Shown: positions 17,615 through 24,967 of the stretch, in pieces
Numbering within the stretch: position 1 is the first letter of the stretch
Layout: each line of letters starts with the position of its first letter
NCBI RefSeq assembly: GCF_010645215.1
Contig: NZ_JAAGNW010000007.1
Coordinates: 52,144-85,856 of the forward strand
Reading direction: 5' to 3'
DNA length: 33,713 nucleotides
Source: Burkholderia multivorans
GTDB taxonomy: Bacteria > Pseudomonadota > Gammaproteobacteria > Burkholderiales > Burkholderiaceae
Notes under the pieces: generated by a model
The model's database searches: none
Told to the model about the DNA's origin: nothing
Seen by the model: only the letters and a program-made list of their open reading frames with translations
Program-made: the position numbers and the translations under genes

Positions 17615-18109
17615 GTTCGGACGATTCGAAGCGCCGTCCACGCCGTCACGACGTGAGACCGGCAAGCGCGAGGTGCGCAATCTTGGGGAAATCTTCTGTT
17701 ACCAGGCGCGTGGCTTTGCATGGGACCCGAGCCGGCGCGACGGCGCCCGACTGCGGATCGATCATCACGCCCTGGCGGCGCTCGGAGCCATCAACACGAT
17801 CGCGCGCAACGCGCGTGCCGTTCCGCCGCAGGACATGCTGCGCGCGGCGACGGCTTCAAACTGGCGATCCGGGGCGGCCTTTGCATCTTCCGATCCTTGA
17901 TTCAAAAAGGGATTCTAACTCATGATCGGCAAACCCGTGAGACGCGGGAACGGTCCCGGAACCCGCTCCGGCGGGCCTCGCGGCGCGGCGCGCGCGGCTA
18001 TTTGCCATCCGTCCGGTCGGTAACCATCCGGTTAAGCCCGAAACGACGAGGGTTGGCGCTATCATTGCCGTTTTACCGTCCGCTTCCCGCTTCCGTCCCG
18101 CGCTCTCTC
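17615..18109. other. Divergent intergenic region between the DUF3683 gene and ilvA
   Basis: About 495 bases without a gene I can support. Short open frames here show no recognisable protein. It must carry the promoters of both flanking divergent genes. An inverted repeat TAACC-ATCC-GGTTA at 18021–18034 and a -10-like TATCAT at 18060 lie on the ilvA side. No clear promoter was found for the minus-strand gene. Confidence 0.6.
18060..18065 (+). promoter_or_regulatory. Candidate -10 element for ilvA
   Basis: TATCAT lies 45 bases before the ilvA ATG, with transcription expected near 18072. No convincing -35 sequence stands at the right distance, so the call is weak. The 5-bp inverted repeat at 18021–18034 just upstream could be a regulator site. 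Confidence 0.35.
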
Positions 18110-19633
18110 ATGGCTTCCCACGATTATCTGAAGAAAATCCTGACCGCACGCGTCTACGACGTCGCGGTAGAGACCGAACTCGAACTCGCGCGCAACCTGT
18201 CCGCGCGGCTCGGCAACCCGGTCTACCTGAAGCGCGAGGACAACCAGCCGGTGTTCTCGTTCAAGCTGCGCGGTGCGTACAACAAGATGGCGCACATTCC
18301 CGCCGACGCGCTCGCGCGCGGCGTGATCACCGCCTCGGCCGGCAATCACGCGCAGGGCGTGGCGTTCTCGGCCGCGCGGCTCGGCGTCAAGGCGGTGATC
18401 GTGGTGCCCGTGACCACCCCGCAGGTCAAGGTCGACGCGGTGCGCGCGCACGGCGGCCCGACCGTCGAGGTGATCCAGGCGGGCGAGTCGTACAGCGACG
18501 CCTATGCGCATGCGCTCGAGGTGCAGCGTGCGCGCGACCTGACCTTCGTACACCCGTTCGACGATCCGTACGTGATCGCCGGCCAGGGTACGGTCGCGAT
18601 GGAGATCCTGCGCCAGCATCAGGGCCCGATCCACGCGATCTTCGTGCCGATCGGCGGCGGCGGCCTCGCCGCGGGCGTGGCCGCGTACGTGAAGGCGGTG
18701 CGCCCGGAAATCCGCGTGATCGGCGTGCAGACCGACGATTCCTGCGCGATGGCGCAGTCGCTGAAAGCCGGCGCGCGCGTCGCGCTCACCGAGGTCGGGC
18801 TGTTCTCCGACGGCACGGCGGTCAAGCTGGTCGGCGAGGAAACCTTCCGATTGTGCGACGCGTATCTTGACGATGTCGTGACGGTCGATACCGACGCGCT
18901 GTGCGCGGCGATCAAGGATGTCTTCCAGGACACCCGCAGCGTGCTGGAGCCCGCCGGCTCGCTCGCGGTCGCGGGCGCGAAGCGCTACGCGGAGCGCGAG
19001 GGAATCGAGGGCCAGACGCTCGTCGCGGTCACCTCGGGCGCGAACATGAATTTCGACCGGATGCGCTTCGTCGCGGAGCGCGCCGAGGTCGGCGAGGCGC
19101 GCGAAGCGGTGTTCGCGGTGACGATCCCCGAGGAGCGCGGCAGCTTCCGGCGCTTCTGCACGCTGGTCGGCGACCGCAACGTGACCGAGTTCAACTACCG
19201 CATCGCCGACGCGCAGGCGGCGCATATCTTCGTCGGCGTGCAGATCCGCCGGCGCGACGAACCGGCCGAGATCGCGGCCAACTTCGAGGCGCACGGCTTC
19301 ACGACCGTCGACCTGTCGGGCGACGAGCTGTCGAAGCAGCACGTGCGCTACATGGTCGGCGGCCGCTCGCCGCTCGCGCGCGACGAGCGGCTGTTCCGCT
19401 TCGAATTCCCGGAACGGCCGGGCGCGCTGATGAAATTCCTGTCGTCGATGGCCCCCGACTGGAACATCAGCCTGTTCCACTATCGCAACCAGGGCGCCGA
19501 CTACAGCTCGATCCTGGTCGGGCTGCAGGTGCCGCAGGCCGATCATGCGGAGTTCGACCGCTTCCTCGCCGCGCTCGGCTACCCGTACTGGGAAGAAAGC
19601 GGCAATCCGGCGTATCGTCTATTCCTTTCCTGA
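18110..19633 (+). CDS. ilvA: Threonine ammonia-lyase (threonine deaminase), biosynthetic
   Basis: A 507-residue PLP enzyme turning threonine into 2-oxobutanoate, the first step of isoleucine synthesis. The PLP lysine is in [12 protein letters not shown] (Lys52), the phosphate-binding glycine loop GGGGLAAG is near residue 182, and [13 protein letters not shown] and VTSGANMNF flank the active site. The C-terminal third (from about residue 330) holds two ACT-like regulatory domains, which marks the allosteric biosynthetic form rather than the short catabolic form, so feedback by isoleucine is expected. ATG at 18110 has no clear Shine-Dalgarno. queF follows 14 bases downstream. Confidence 0.96.
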   Translation: MASHDYLKKILTARVYDVAVETELELARNLSARLGNPVYLKREDNQPVFSFKLRGAYNKMAHIPADALARGVITASAGNHAQGVAFSAARLGVKAVIVVPVTTPQVKVDAVRAHGGPTVEVIQAGESYSDAYAHALEVQRARDLTFVHPFDDPYVIAGQGTVAMEILRQHQGPIHAIFVPIGGGGLAAGVAAYVKAVRPEIRVIGVQTDDSCAMAQSLKAGARVALTEVGLFSDGTAVKLVGEETFRLCDAYLDDVVTVDTDALCAAIKDVFQDTRSVLEPAGSLAVAGAKRYAEREGIEGQTLVAVTSGANMNFDRMRFVAERAEVGEAREAVFAVTIPEERGSFRRFCTLVGDRNVTEFNYRIADAQAAHIFVGVQIRRRDEPAEIAANFEAHGFTTVDLSGDELSKQHVRYMVGGRSPLARDERLFRFEFPERPGALMKFLSSMAPDWNISLFHYRNQGADYSSILVGLQVPQADHAEFDRFLAALGYPYWEESGNPAYRLFLS

Positions 19634-19647
19634 CTTCTGACCGCACC

Positions 19648-20472
19648 ATGCATCCCGAACATTCCCCACTCGGCAAGGACACCGTCTACTCGGACCGCTA
19701 CGATGCGGCGCTGCTGTTCCCGATCCCGCGCGCGGGATCGCGCGAGCAGATCGGCATCGGCGCGCAGCTGCCGTTCTTCGGCACCGACATCTGGAACGCC
19801 TACGAGCTGTCCTGGCTCAACGCGCGCGGCAAGCCGCAGGTCGCGGTCGCGACCTTCTTCGTGCCGGCCGAATCGCCGAACATCGTCGAATCGAAATCGT
19901 TCAAGCTGTACCTGGGCTCGTTCGCGCAGAGCGTGTTCGAATCGCTCGACGCAGTGCGCGACACGCTCAAGCGCGACGTCTCCGCGAGCTGCGGCGCGAG
20001 CGTGGCGGTGCAGCTCACGCCGGCCGCCGAATTCCGCAAGCTGAAGATGGAAGAGCTGGACGGGCTGTCGCTCGACCGGCTCGATCTCGACGCGGAGGTC
20101 TACCATCCGGACCCGTCGCTGCTGTCGGCGGCGCACGACGAGGCGCCCGTCGAGGAAACCCTGGTGTCGGACCTGCTGAAGTCGAACTGCCCGGTCACGG
20201 GCCAGCCGGACTGGGGCAGCGTGCAGATCCATTATGTCGGCCCGCCGATCGATCATGCCGGGCTGCTGCGCTACATCATCTCGTTCCGCAGCCACACGGG
20301 CTTCCACGAGCAGTGCGTCGAGCGGATCTTCGTCGACGTGCTGCGCGCGTGCAAGCCACTCAAGCTCGCGGTGTACGCGCGCTACACGCGGCGCGGCGGG
20401 CTCGACATCAACCCGTTCCGCACCAACTACAACCAGCCGATGCCGGACAACGCGCGCACGGCGCGGCAGTAG
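19648..20472 (+). CDS. queF: NADPH-dependent 7-cyano-7-deazaguanine reductase
   Basis: A 274-residue QueF of the long, tandem tunnelling-fold class. It reduces the nitrile preQ0 to the amine preQ1 in queuosine biosynthesis. The QueF motif [12 protein letters not shown] is present. The catalytic residues are in [13 protein letters not shown]: Cys181, which forms the thioimide, and Asp188. [21 protein letters not shown] and [16 protein letters not shown] are also typical. It follows ilvA by 14 bases, so the two are probably co-transcribed although their pathways differ. No strong ribosome-binding site is seen. Confidence 0.97.
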   Translation: MHPEHSPLGKDTVYSDRYDAALLFPIPRAGSREQIGIGAQLPFFGTDIWNAYELSWLNARGKPQVAVATFFVPAESPNIVESKSFKLYLGSFAQSVFESLDAVRDTLKRDVSASCGASVAVQLTPAAEFRKLKMEELDGLSLDRLDLDAEVYHPDPSLLSAAHDEAPVEETLVSDLLKSNCPVTGQPDWGSVQIHYVGPPIDHAGLLRYIISFRSHTGFHEQCVERIFVDVLRACKPLKLAVYARYTRRGGLDINPFRTNYNQPMPDNARTARQ

Positions 20473-20482
20473 ATGAGGTGAG

Positions 20483-20508
20483 CCGGCGGGCAGCTTGCAG
20501 CTCGCCGG
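20483..20508 (+). terminator. Possible queF terminator hairpin
   Basis: CCGGCG (20483–20488) pairs with CGCCGG (20503–20508), with an inner AGCT/AGCT pairing and a 3-base bulge. It begins 11 bases after the queF stop. No T-run follows, so termination is uncertain. Confidence 0.35.
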
Positions 20509-20634
20509 AGCCGACTGTTTGCGGAGGCAAGCGTCGCCCTGATATCGGCAGCACGCACGGCAAACCGACCTTTCACGGCAAGTCGGCCAGGCGTTTGGCA
20601 TCCCATTTTCTTTCGACGGCGGCACGGTGCAGCA

Positions 20635-20874
20635 TCGCGGGAACAGCGAATACAGCAGCCCCTCGCCTTCCATCAGGAAATACCTGTGAAAATCGAAATC
20701 GCCCGCGTCGACGGCAAACCGTTCAAAAAAAAGACCCATGAAATCGTTGGCTTCGTCACCGGTTTGGCCAAGATCCTCCCAGAGCCGAGTGGCAGCGGAC
20801 AGCGGTCTTGAGTAAGCGAGGCCCGCCTCCGATCTGACGAAGGCTTCGATCTCGTCCCAGTACATACCTTCCAT
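20635..20874 (-). pseudogene. DUF1493-like gene, C-terminus lost
   Basis: The first 80 codons read as a DUF1493 protein, a small family with an acyl-carrier-like look: WDEIEAFVRSEAGL, then LWEDLGQTGDEANDFM, then FERFAVDAGDFDFHRYFLM. After YSLFPR (residue 80) the frame turns into Cys/Pro-rich sequence with no family resemblance and runs on without a stop into the antisense of queF. The normal C-terminal part, usually about 25–35 residues, is not recognisable in any frame, so a frameshift or deletion is likely. ATG at 20874 has AGGG 7 bases upstream. The role of the family is unknown. Confidence 0.65.
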
Positions 20875-20981
20875 CAGAACACCCTGTCTTCAGGCTTGAC
20901 GAGGCGGCTGTACCCGGAAACCGTACCGTGAGCAATCCCGACCACATCACGCATGAGTAGTACCCATCCGACCAATGCCGT
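20874..20981 (-). other. Short open segment overlapping the DUF1493 start (possible gene remnant)
   Basis: Directly after the hicB stop, in the same frame, 35 codons stay open and end in a TGA that overlaps the DUF1493 ATG as TGATG. An ATG lies at 20954 (26 codons, MRDVVGIAHGTVSG to KPEDRVF). The stop/start overlap looks like translational coupling, as if the tail of a former upstream partner gene of DUF1493 survives. The segment may equally be chance. Confidence 0.3.
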
Positions 20982-21287
20982 CTAGAATGCCGCAGCAGTA
21001 ATCTCCAGACGCTTTCCGAGCGCAGCAAACGCGGCTTCCAGCGTATCGATCTTCGTCACGTGCGACAGATCCATGATTCTTTGAACCTCCTGAGGCCGGA
21101 TCCCCATCCGTTTGGCAAGCTCGAACGGCCGCACGCTTTGATCCACCATCGCATTCAGAAGCGCATCCTCCGCCATGACCCATGCCTCCTCCTTCGTGGC
21201 GCCAGCGGTAATGGCTTCCGGGATGTCTCGAAACGTAACGACATATCCCTCTCCGTCCCGTTCCAATTTGGCCGGATAACGCAACAT
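20982..21287 (-). CDS. hicB: HicB-family antitoxin with an apparent internal deletion
   Basis: A 101-residue HicB-like antitoxin. The N-terminal part, MLRYPAKLERDGEGYVVTF then DIPEAITAG, is the usual partial RNase-H-like start. The C-terminal part, FELAKRMGIRPQEVQRIMDL then TKIDTLEAAFAALGKRLEI, is the helix-turn-helix that binds DNA. Compared with E. coli HicB (about 138–145 residues), the stretch from DFYFED to the second LLLNAF, about 39 residues, is missing: DALLNAM runs straight into VDQSVRP. Both sides of the gap in the E. coli protein read LLxAF, so recombination between similar sequences could explain it. ATG at 21287 is chosen over 21314 because GAAGGAGGTTTCT precedes it. Its ability to neutralise HicA is uncertain. 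Confidence 0.8.
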   Translation of the reverse strand: MLRYPAKLERDGEGYVVTFRDIPEAITAGATKEEAWVMAEDALLNAMVDQSVRPFELAKRMGIRPQEVQRIMDLSHVTKIDTLEAAFAALGKRLEITAAAF

Positions 21288-21310
21288 AGAAACCTCCTTC
21301 AACTCATCAA

Positions 21311-21332
21311 GCACGATTTCATGAAGTCGTGC
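21311..21332. promoter_or_regulatory. 22-bp near-perfect palindrome between hicA and hicB
   Basis: Positions 21311–21332 (GCACGATTTCA and its partner half) match in 10 of 11 base pairs. It lies 24 bases before the hicB ATG. It could be a second operator for HicB or an RNA hairpin that tunes hicB translation. Confidence 0.5.
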
Positions 21333-21376
21333 GCATCAAGCAATCAGTATGGCCGGCGCCCCTTGGGGTGCCCTCT

Positions 21377-21550
21377 TTACGCCAGGCCCAGTTGCTTGCA
21401 AATTGCCCTCCTCAAGCCTTCCCCGATTTCTCCGGAGTGCCTGGGGAGCGTTGTCTGCCGACCATTCAGGTACACCTTCGTATGCTTCGCCCCCTCCTCG
21501 AAGGTGGCGCCCCGATCGCCCAACCATCGCCTGAATTCGCTGAATTTCAC
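21377..21550 (-). CDS. hicA: HicA-family mRNA interferase toxin
   Basis: A 57-residue HicA toxin with a double-stranded-RNA-binding-like fold that cleaves mRNA. It matches the E. coli type closely: FSEFRRWLGDRGATFEEG, then AKHTKVYLNGRQTTLPRH, then EIGEGLRRAICKQLGL. His23 corresponds to the catalytic His. One residue fewer separates PRH from EI than in E. coli HicA. The start is taken as GTG at 21550 with GGGAGG four bases upstream, which gives the normal family length; no ATG fits. It precedes hicB with an unusually wide 89-base gap. Confidence 0.85.
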   Translation of the reverse strand: MKFSEFRRWLGDRGATFEEGAKHTKVYLNGRQTTLPRHSGEIGEGLRRAICKQLGLA

Positions 21551-21618
21551 TCGGCCTCCCGCTTCTTTCCTGCCCGCGCCTCCGCTCGCCTCGTGATTCA
21601 GGTGCCATGCACCCGACA

Positions 21619-21647
21619 AGAGTAAACAATTTTGTTTACTATAACAA
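21619..21647 (-). promoter_or_regulatory. hicAB promoter with overlapping 20-bp palindromic operator
   Basis: AGTAAACAATTTTGTTTACT (21621–21640) is a perfect inverted repeat with 9-bp arms and a 2-base centre. On the minus strand TTGTTA (21647–21642), a 17-base spacer and TACTCT (21624–21619) make a promoter that the palindrome overlaps. HicB repressing its own operon here is the obvious model; leader to the hicA GTG is about 60 bases. Confidence 0.65.
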
Positions 21648-22015
21648 GGCCCCGGAAAGCATTTTTGCCGACGCCGGGGCTCAATGCCAGCCAACGATCG
21701 GACGACTCGACAAGCGCGCATGACGAGCGTCAGCGTGGCACTGCCCGCCGTGGCGCGAGCAACGCACCGGCCGCTCATTGGAGAAAGGAGGAGATCGAAC
21801 GTGCTTCGGAAAGCGTCGCGCCGGCATGTCGACGCACGGCTGCAAGGGCGGGTGTGCAATCCAGGCATGCCGATTCCTCGACACGCCCATCGCCAACACC
21901 GGAGTGAAAAGCGCTCAATCGAGCGGGATCGGGCGATCCCGCCATCTCAGGACGCCTGTTCAGCGCCTGGATACAACGGCGCAGCCCCGCACGCGGAGCC
22001 GCGCGATCCGGCCGC
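21648..22015. other. Gene-free stretch upstream of hicA
   Basis: About 370 bases between the hicA promoter and the ridA stop. Open frames exist on both strands, but their predicted proteins are Arg- and His-rich, match no family I know, and lack good ribosome-binding sites. No terminal repeat, tRNA or transposase remnant was seen. It is probably degraded accessory DNA. Confidence 0.5.
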
Positions 22016-22402
22016 TTACGCGCCCGGCTTCTTGTACGCGATGCAGTCGACCTCGACCTTGCAGTCGATCACCATGCTCGACTGCACGCAGGCGCGCGCC
22101 GGCGGATGCTCGCCGAAGTACGACACGAACACCTTGTTGAACGACGCGAAATCGCGCGCATCGTCGAGCCACACGCCGCAGCGCACCACGTGCTCGAGCC
22201 CGTAGCCCGCATCCTTCAGGATCGCGATCACGTTCTCGATCGTCTGCTTCGACTGCGTGACGATGCCGCCCTCGACGACCTCGCCGTTCACCATCGGCGT
22301 CTGACCCGACACGTACAGCCAGCCGTCGGCCTCGACCGCCCGCGCGAACGGCATCACCTGGCCGCCCGTCCCCTTCGCATCACCCACACCATAACGCTTC
22401 AT
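22016..22402 (-). CDS. ridA: RidA family enamine/imine deaminase
   Basis: A 128-residue RidA (YjgF/YER057c) protein. Family members hydrolyse reactive 2-aminoacrylate-type enamines and imines released by PLP enzymes to keto acids and ammonia. The key Arg is in PPARACVQ (Arg103), with KVEVDCIAY after it giving the conserved Glu (Glu117). AGGAG lies 7 bases before the ATG. It is the third gene after rpiR and the deacylase, and the partner PLP deaminase is divergently encoded. This makes a D-amino-acid-specific role likely, rather than that of the general housekeeping RidA. Confidence 0.92.
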   Translation of the reverse strand: MKRYGVGDAKGTGGQVMPFARAVEADGWLYVSGQTPMVNGEVVEGGIVTQSKQTIENVIAILKDAGYGLEHVVRCGVWLDDARDFASFNKVFVSYFGEHPPARACVQSSMVIDCKVEVDCIAYKKPGA

Positions 22403-22483
22403 CGATTCACTCCTGTTCGGTTTCGATGCATGACGGCGCGCCCGCGCGCGCCGGATTCAGATTGGCGCCGCGCGCCGCCGGAC

Positions 22484-23953
22484 TCAGAACGCGTCCGCCG
22501 GCCGCGCGCCGCGCGCGACGAAATGGCCCGCGCGCTCGCCCGTCGGCATGCCGTCGCGATACGACAGCACACCGTTCACCCACACCGCGTCGATCCCGCG
22601 CGCCGGCTGCTGCGGCCGGTCGAAGGTCGCGACATCGAGCACCCGCGCGGGGTCGAACAGCACCAGGTCGGCGTGGTAGCCGATCCGCACCTCGCCGCGC
22701 TTTTCCAGGCCGAAGCGGCGCGCCGACAGCGAGGTCATCTTGCGCACGGCTTCTTCCAGCGGCAGGAGGCCGCTGTCGCGCGCATAGTGGCCGAGCACGC
22801 GCGGAAACGCGCCCCACAGCCGCGGATGCGGCAGCGGATCGTTGGGCAGCCCGTCCGAGCCGACCATCGTCGCCGGATGCGAGAGGATCCGCCGCACGTC
22901 GTCCTCGGACATGTTGTGATACACCGCGCCCGCCGGCTGCAGCCGCCGCGCGGCATCCTGCTCGCTGACGCCCCATTCGGCGGCAATCGCCCCGATCAGC
23001 TTGCCCGCCATCTCCGGATGCGGCTCCGACCAGGTGATCGTGATGTCGCTGTCGCCCGTCACCTGCTTCAGGTCGAGCGTCGACGAGCTGCGGCTGTACG
23101 GATAGCAGTCGCAGCCGACCGGCTGCAGCCGCCGCGCGCCGTCCAGCGACGCGAGCACTTCCGTGCTGCGCCCCCAGTTCGACGGCCCCGCGCACTTCAG
23201 GTGCGAGATCACGACCGGCACGCGCGCATGGTGGCCGACCCGGTAGGCCTCGTCCATCGCTTCCAGGATCGCGTCGAACTCGGTGCGCATGTGCGTGGTA
23301 TACAGCGCGCCCGCCCATGCGAGCGGCTCCGCGAGCGCCATCACCTCTTCGGTCGGCGCGGCGAACGCGGAACCGTAGGCAAGCCCCGAGCTGAGGCCGA
23401 GCGCGCCGTGCGCGAGCGCCTCTTCGAGCTGCGCGCGCATCGCCGCGATCTCCTCCTCGGTGGCCGCTCGATCGAGCCGGTCCATCTGGTTGCTGCGCAG
23501 CGCGGTATGGCCGACCAGCGCCGCCACGTTCACCGCCGGACGCGCGTGGTTGACCGCGTCCACGTACGCCGCGAAGGTCGGATAGCAAAACGCGTCGCGC
23601 TCGCCGAGCAGGTTCATCGGATCGGGCGGATCGCCCGCGAGCGTGACGGGCGACGCGCTGATCCCGCAGTTGCCGACGATCACCGTCGTCACGCCCTGCG
23701 AGATCTTCGGCAGCATCTGCGGCGCGCGGATCACGTGCGTGTCGTCGTGCGTGTGCACGTCGACGAAACCGGGCGCGAGCGCGCGCCCCCCGGCCTCGAT
23801 CACCGTCTCCGCGAGCCAGTTCGACAGGTTGCCGATCGCCGCGATATGTCCGTCGCGCAGCGCGACGTCGCGCTCGACGGGCGGCGCGCCCGTGCCGTCG
23901 TACAGTTGGGCGCCGACGATCAGCGTGTCGGCGGCTTCGGGATGCGAATGCAT
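22484..23953 (-). CDS. N-acyl-D-amino-acid deacylase (D-aminoacylase)
   Basis: A 489-residue amidohydrolase that removes the acyl group from N-acyl-D-amino acids. The metal-site motif PGFVDVHTHDD holds His67 and His69; VGNCGIS holds Cys96, the metal-bridging Cys of D-aminoacylases. His221 (TTHMRTEFD), His251 (VISHLKCAG) and Asp367 (GSDGLPND) align, offset by at most one, with the metal and catalytic residues known for the Alcaligenes enzyme. Length also fits. ATG at 23953 has GGGAG 6 bases upstream and starts one base after the rpiR stop, so it is translationally coupled to the regulator. The enzyme is probably cytoplasmic; no signal peptide is seen. Confidence 0.93.
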   Translation of the reverse strand: MHSHPEAADTLIVGAQLYDGTGAPPVERDVALRDGHIAAIGNLSNWLAETVIEAGGRALAPGFVDVHTHDDTHVIRAPQMLPKISQGVTTVIVGNCGISASPVTLAGDPPDPMNLLGERDAFCYPTFAAYVDAVNHARPAVNVAALVGHTALRSNQMDRLDRAATEEEIAAMRAQLEEALAHGALGLSSGLAYGSAFAAPTEEVMALAEPLAWAGALYTTHMRTEFDAILEAMDEAYRVGHHARVPVVISHLKCAGPSNWGRSTEVLASLDGARRLQPVGCDCYPYSRSSSTLDLKQVTGDSDITITWSEPHPEMAGKLIGAIAAEWGVSEQDAARRLQPAGAVYHNMSEDDVRRILSHPATMVGSDGLPNDPLPHPRLWGAFPRVLGHYARDSGLLPLEEAVRKMTSLSARRFGLEKRGEVRIGYHADLVLFDPARVLDVATFDRPQQPARGIDAVWVNGVLSYRDGMPTGERAGHFVARGARPADAF

Positions 23954-23954
23954 G

Positions 23955-24848
23955 TCAATCTCCCAAGGGTTGGCGGTCGCCGCCGCCGCGATAGGCATCG
24001 AGCGCCAGCTTGACGCGGCGCAGCCGCTCGCGGCACACGTCGCCGAGCCGCAGCGCGACCTCGGTGACGAGCACGTCGAGCGCCATCATCATCACGTAGC
24101 GCGAAGTCGACGGTTTGAAAATGAAATCGGTCTCGTACGCGACCACCGGGATCAGGTGATCCGCGAGCTGCGCGAGCGGCGACGCGGGCGCGGTGATCGC
24201 GATCAGCGTCGCGCCGTAGCGCTTCGCGAGCGCGCAGCTGTCGAGCAGCTCCGGCACCCGGCCGGTCGCGGACAGCGCGACGATCACGCAGTCCTTCGTC
24301 ACCGTGCTCGCCACCATCCGCTGCAGCAGGCCGTCCTGGTAGCTCGCGACCGGGCAGCCGAAGCGCACGAGCCGGAAGCGCAGCTCGTCGGCGAGCGCGG
24401 TCGAGCCGCCGCCCTGCCCGTACACGTAGATCATGCGCGCGGCCACCAGCGCCTGCGCCGCGGCGTCGAAGCCGGTCTGCCGCAGCAACTGCTGGTTGTG
24501 CGCGAGCGCGACCTGCACGTCGTCGAACACCCGTGCGACGGGGCTCGCCTCGCCGCCCGCCGGATCCTCCGCGGGCACGAGGAAGCGCTGCCCGACGGCC
24601 GCCGCCTGCGCGAGCCTCAGCTTCAGCTCGCGCACGTCGCGGCAGCCGACCGCCTTCGCGAAACGCGTCACCGTCGCGGCGCTGACATCGGCCTGTCGCG
24701 CGAGTGCGTTGATACTGGCGTGAGCGGCGCGCGCGAGGTCGTCGAGGATGAAGCCCGCGACCTTGCGCTCGGCGTCGCGCAACTCCGGCGCGCACTCGGC
24801 GATCCGGGCGACGATGTCGAAGGCGGGCGGTTCGGCGAACGAATTCAT
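23955..24848 (-). CDS. RpiR/MurR-family transcriptional regulator
   Basis: A 297-residue regulator: an N-terminal RpiR helix-turn-helix (about residues 1–80, with INALARQADVSAATVTRFAKAVG) and a C-terminal SIS sugar-phosphate-binding-type domain (about 125–265, including IYVYGQGGGSTALADELRFRL and VALSATGRVPELLDS). It heads the minus-strand part of the D-amino-acid cassette and is divergent from the deaminase gene. The shared 119-base gap holds a palindrome like those bound by RpiR-type proteins. The effector is unknown; a D-amino-acid derivative is plausible. The ATG has no clear ribosome-binding site. Confidence 0.9.
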   Translation of the reverse strand: MNSFAEPPAFDIVARIAECAPELRDAERKVAGFILDDLARAAHASINALARQADVSAATVTRFAKAVGCRDVRELKLRLAQAAAVGQRFLVPAEDPAGGEASPVARVFDDVQVALAHNQQLLRQTGFDAAAQALVAARMIYVYGQGGGSTALADELRFRLVRFGCPVASYQDGLLQRMVASTVTKDCVIVALSATGRVPELLDSCALAKRYGATLIAITAPASPLAQLADHLIPVVAYETDFIFKPSTSRYVMMMALDVLVTEVALRLGDVCRERLRRVKLALDAYRGGGDRQPLGD

Positions 24849-24873
24849 GTGAATAAACGGGGGACGCGGATGC

Positions 24874-24888
24874 TGTTAGTAAATAACA
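24874..24888. promoter_or_regulatory. Candidate RpiR-type operator in the divergent gap
   Basis: TGTTA-GTAAA-TAACA is a 15-bp inverted repeat with 5-bp arms. Its frame TGT(N9)ACA resembles sites of HexR and other RpiR-family proteins. It abuts the -35 of the deaminase promoter, so binding would block or recruit polymerase there and could also control rpiR. Confidence 0.5.
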
Positions 24889-24918
24889 TTGCGGTGCCGA
24901 TGCTACTTTCTGTACTAT
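24889..24918 (+). promoter_or_regulatory. Candidate promoter of the D-amino-acid deaminase
   Basis: TTGCGG (24889–24894) and TACTAT (24913–24918) are 18 bases apart. Transcription would start near 24925, leaving a leader of about 43 bases. The stretch is AT-rich relative to the flanking genes. Confidence 0.5.
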
Positions 24919-24967
24919 CGCCAAGTCAACTTCCAAGCGATATACATGGATGATGGAGCGAGATGAC

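Noticed and set aside
13169-17656. A 1495-codon open frame on the plus strand
   Set aside because: It lies antisense to the DUF3683 oxidoreductase, is very rich in Arg, His, Val, Asp and Leu as mirror frames of GC-rich genes are, and shows no domain.
17605-17925. Short plus-strand frames in the DUF3683–ilvA gap
   Set aside because: No ribosome-binding site and no recognisable protein; they overlap the likely promoter region.
19579-20634. Continuation of the DUF1493 frame to 431 codons
   Set aside because: After residue 80 the sequence loses all family resemblance and runs antisense to queF; it is not a real extension.
21288-21314. Nine-residue upstream extension of hicB
   Set aside because: The extension lies in a palindrome and ribosome-binding site; the HicB family start is MLRYP, with an excellent Shine-Dalgarno.
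20473-22015. Mobile element with transposase or integrase
   Set aside because: No transposase, integrase, terminal inverted repeats, target duplication or tRNA attachment site could be seen, so the islet is called accessory only.
21632-22205. Open frames between hicA and ridA on both strands
   Set aside because: Arg/His/Ser-rich predictions, no family, no good ribosome-binding sites, and part is antisense to ridA.
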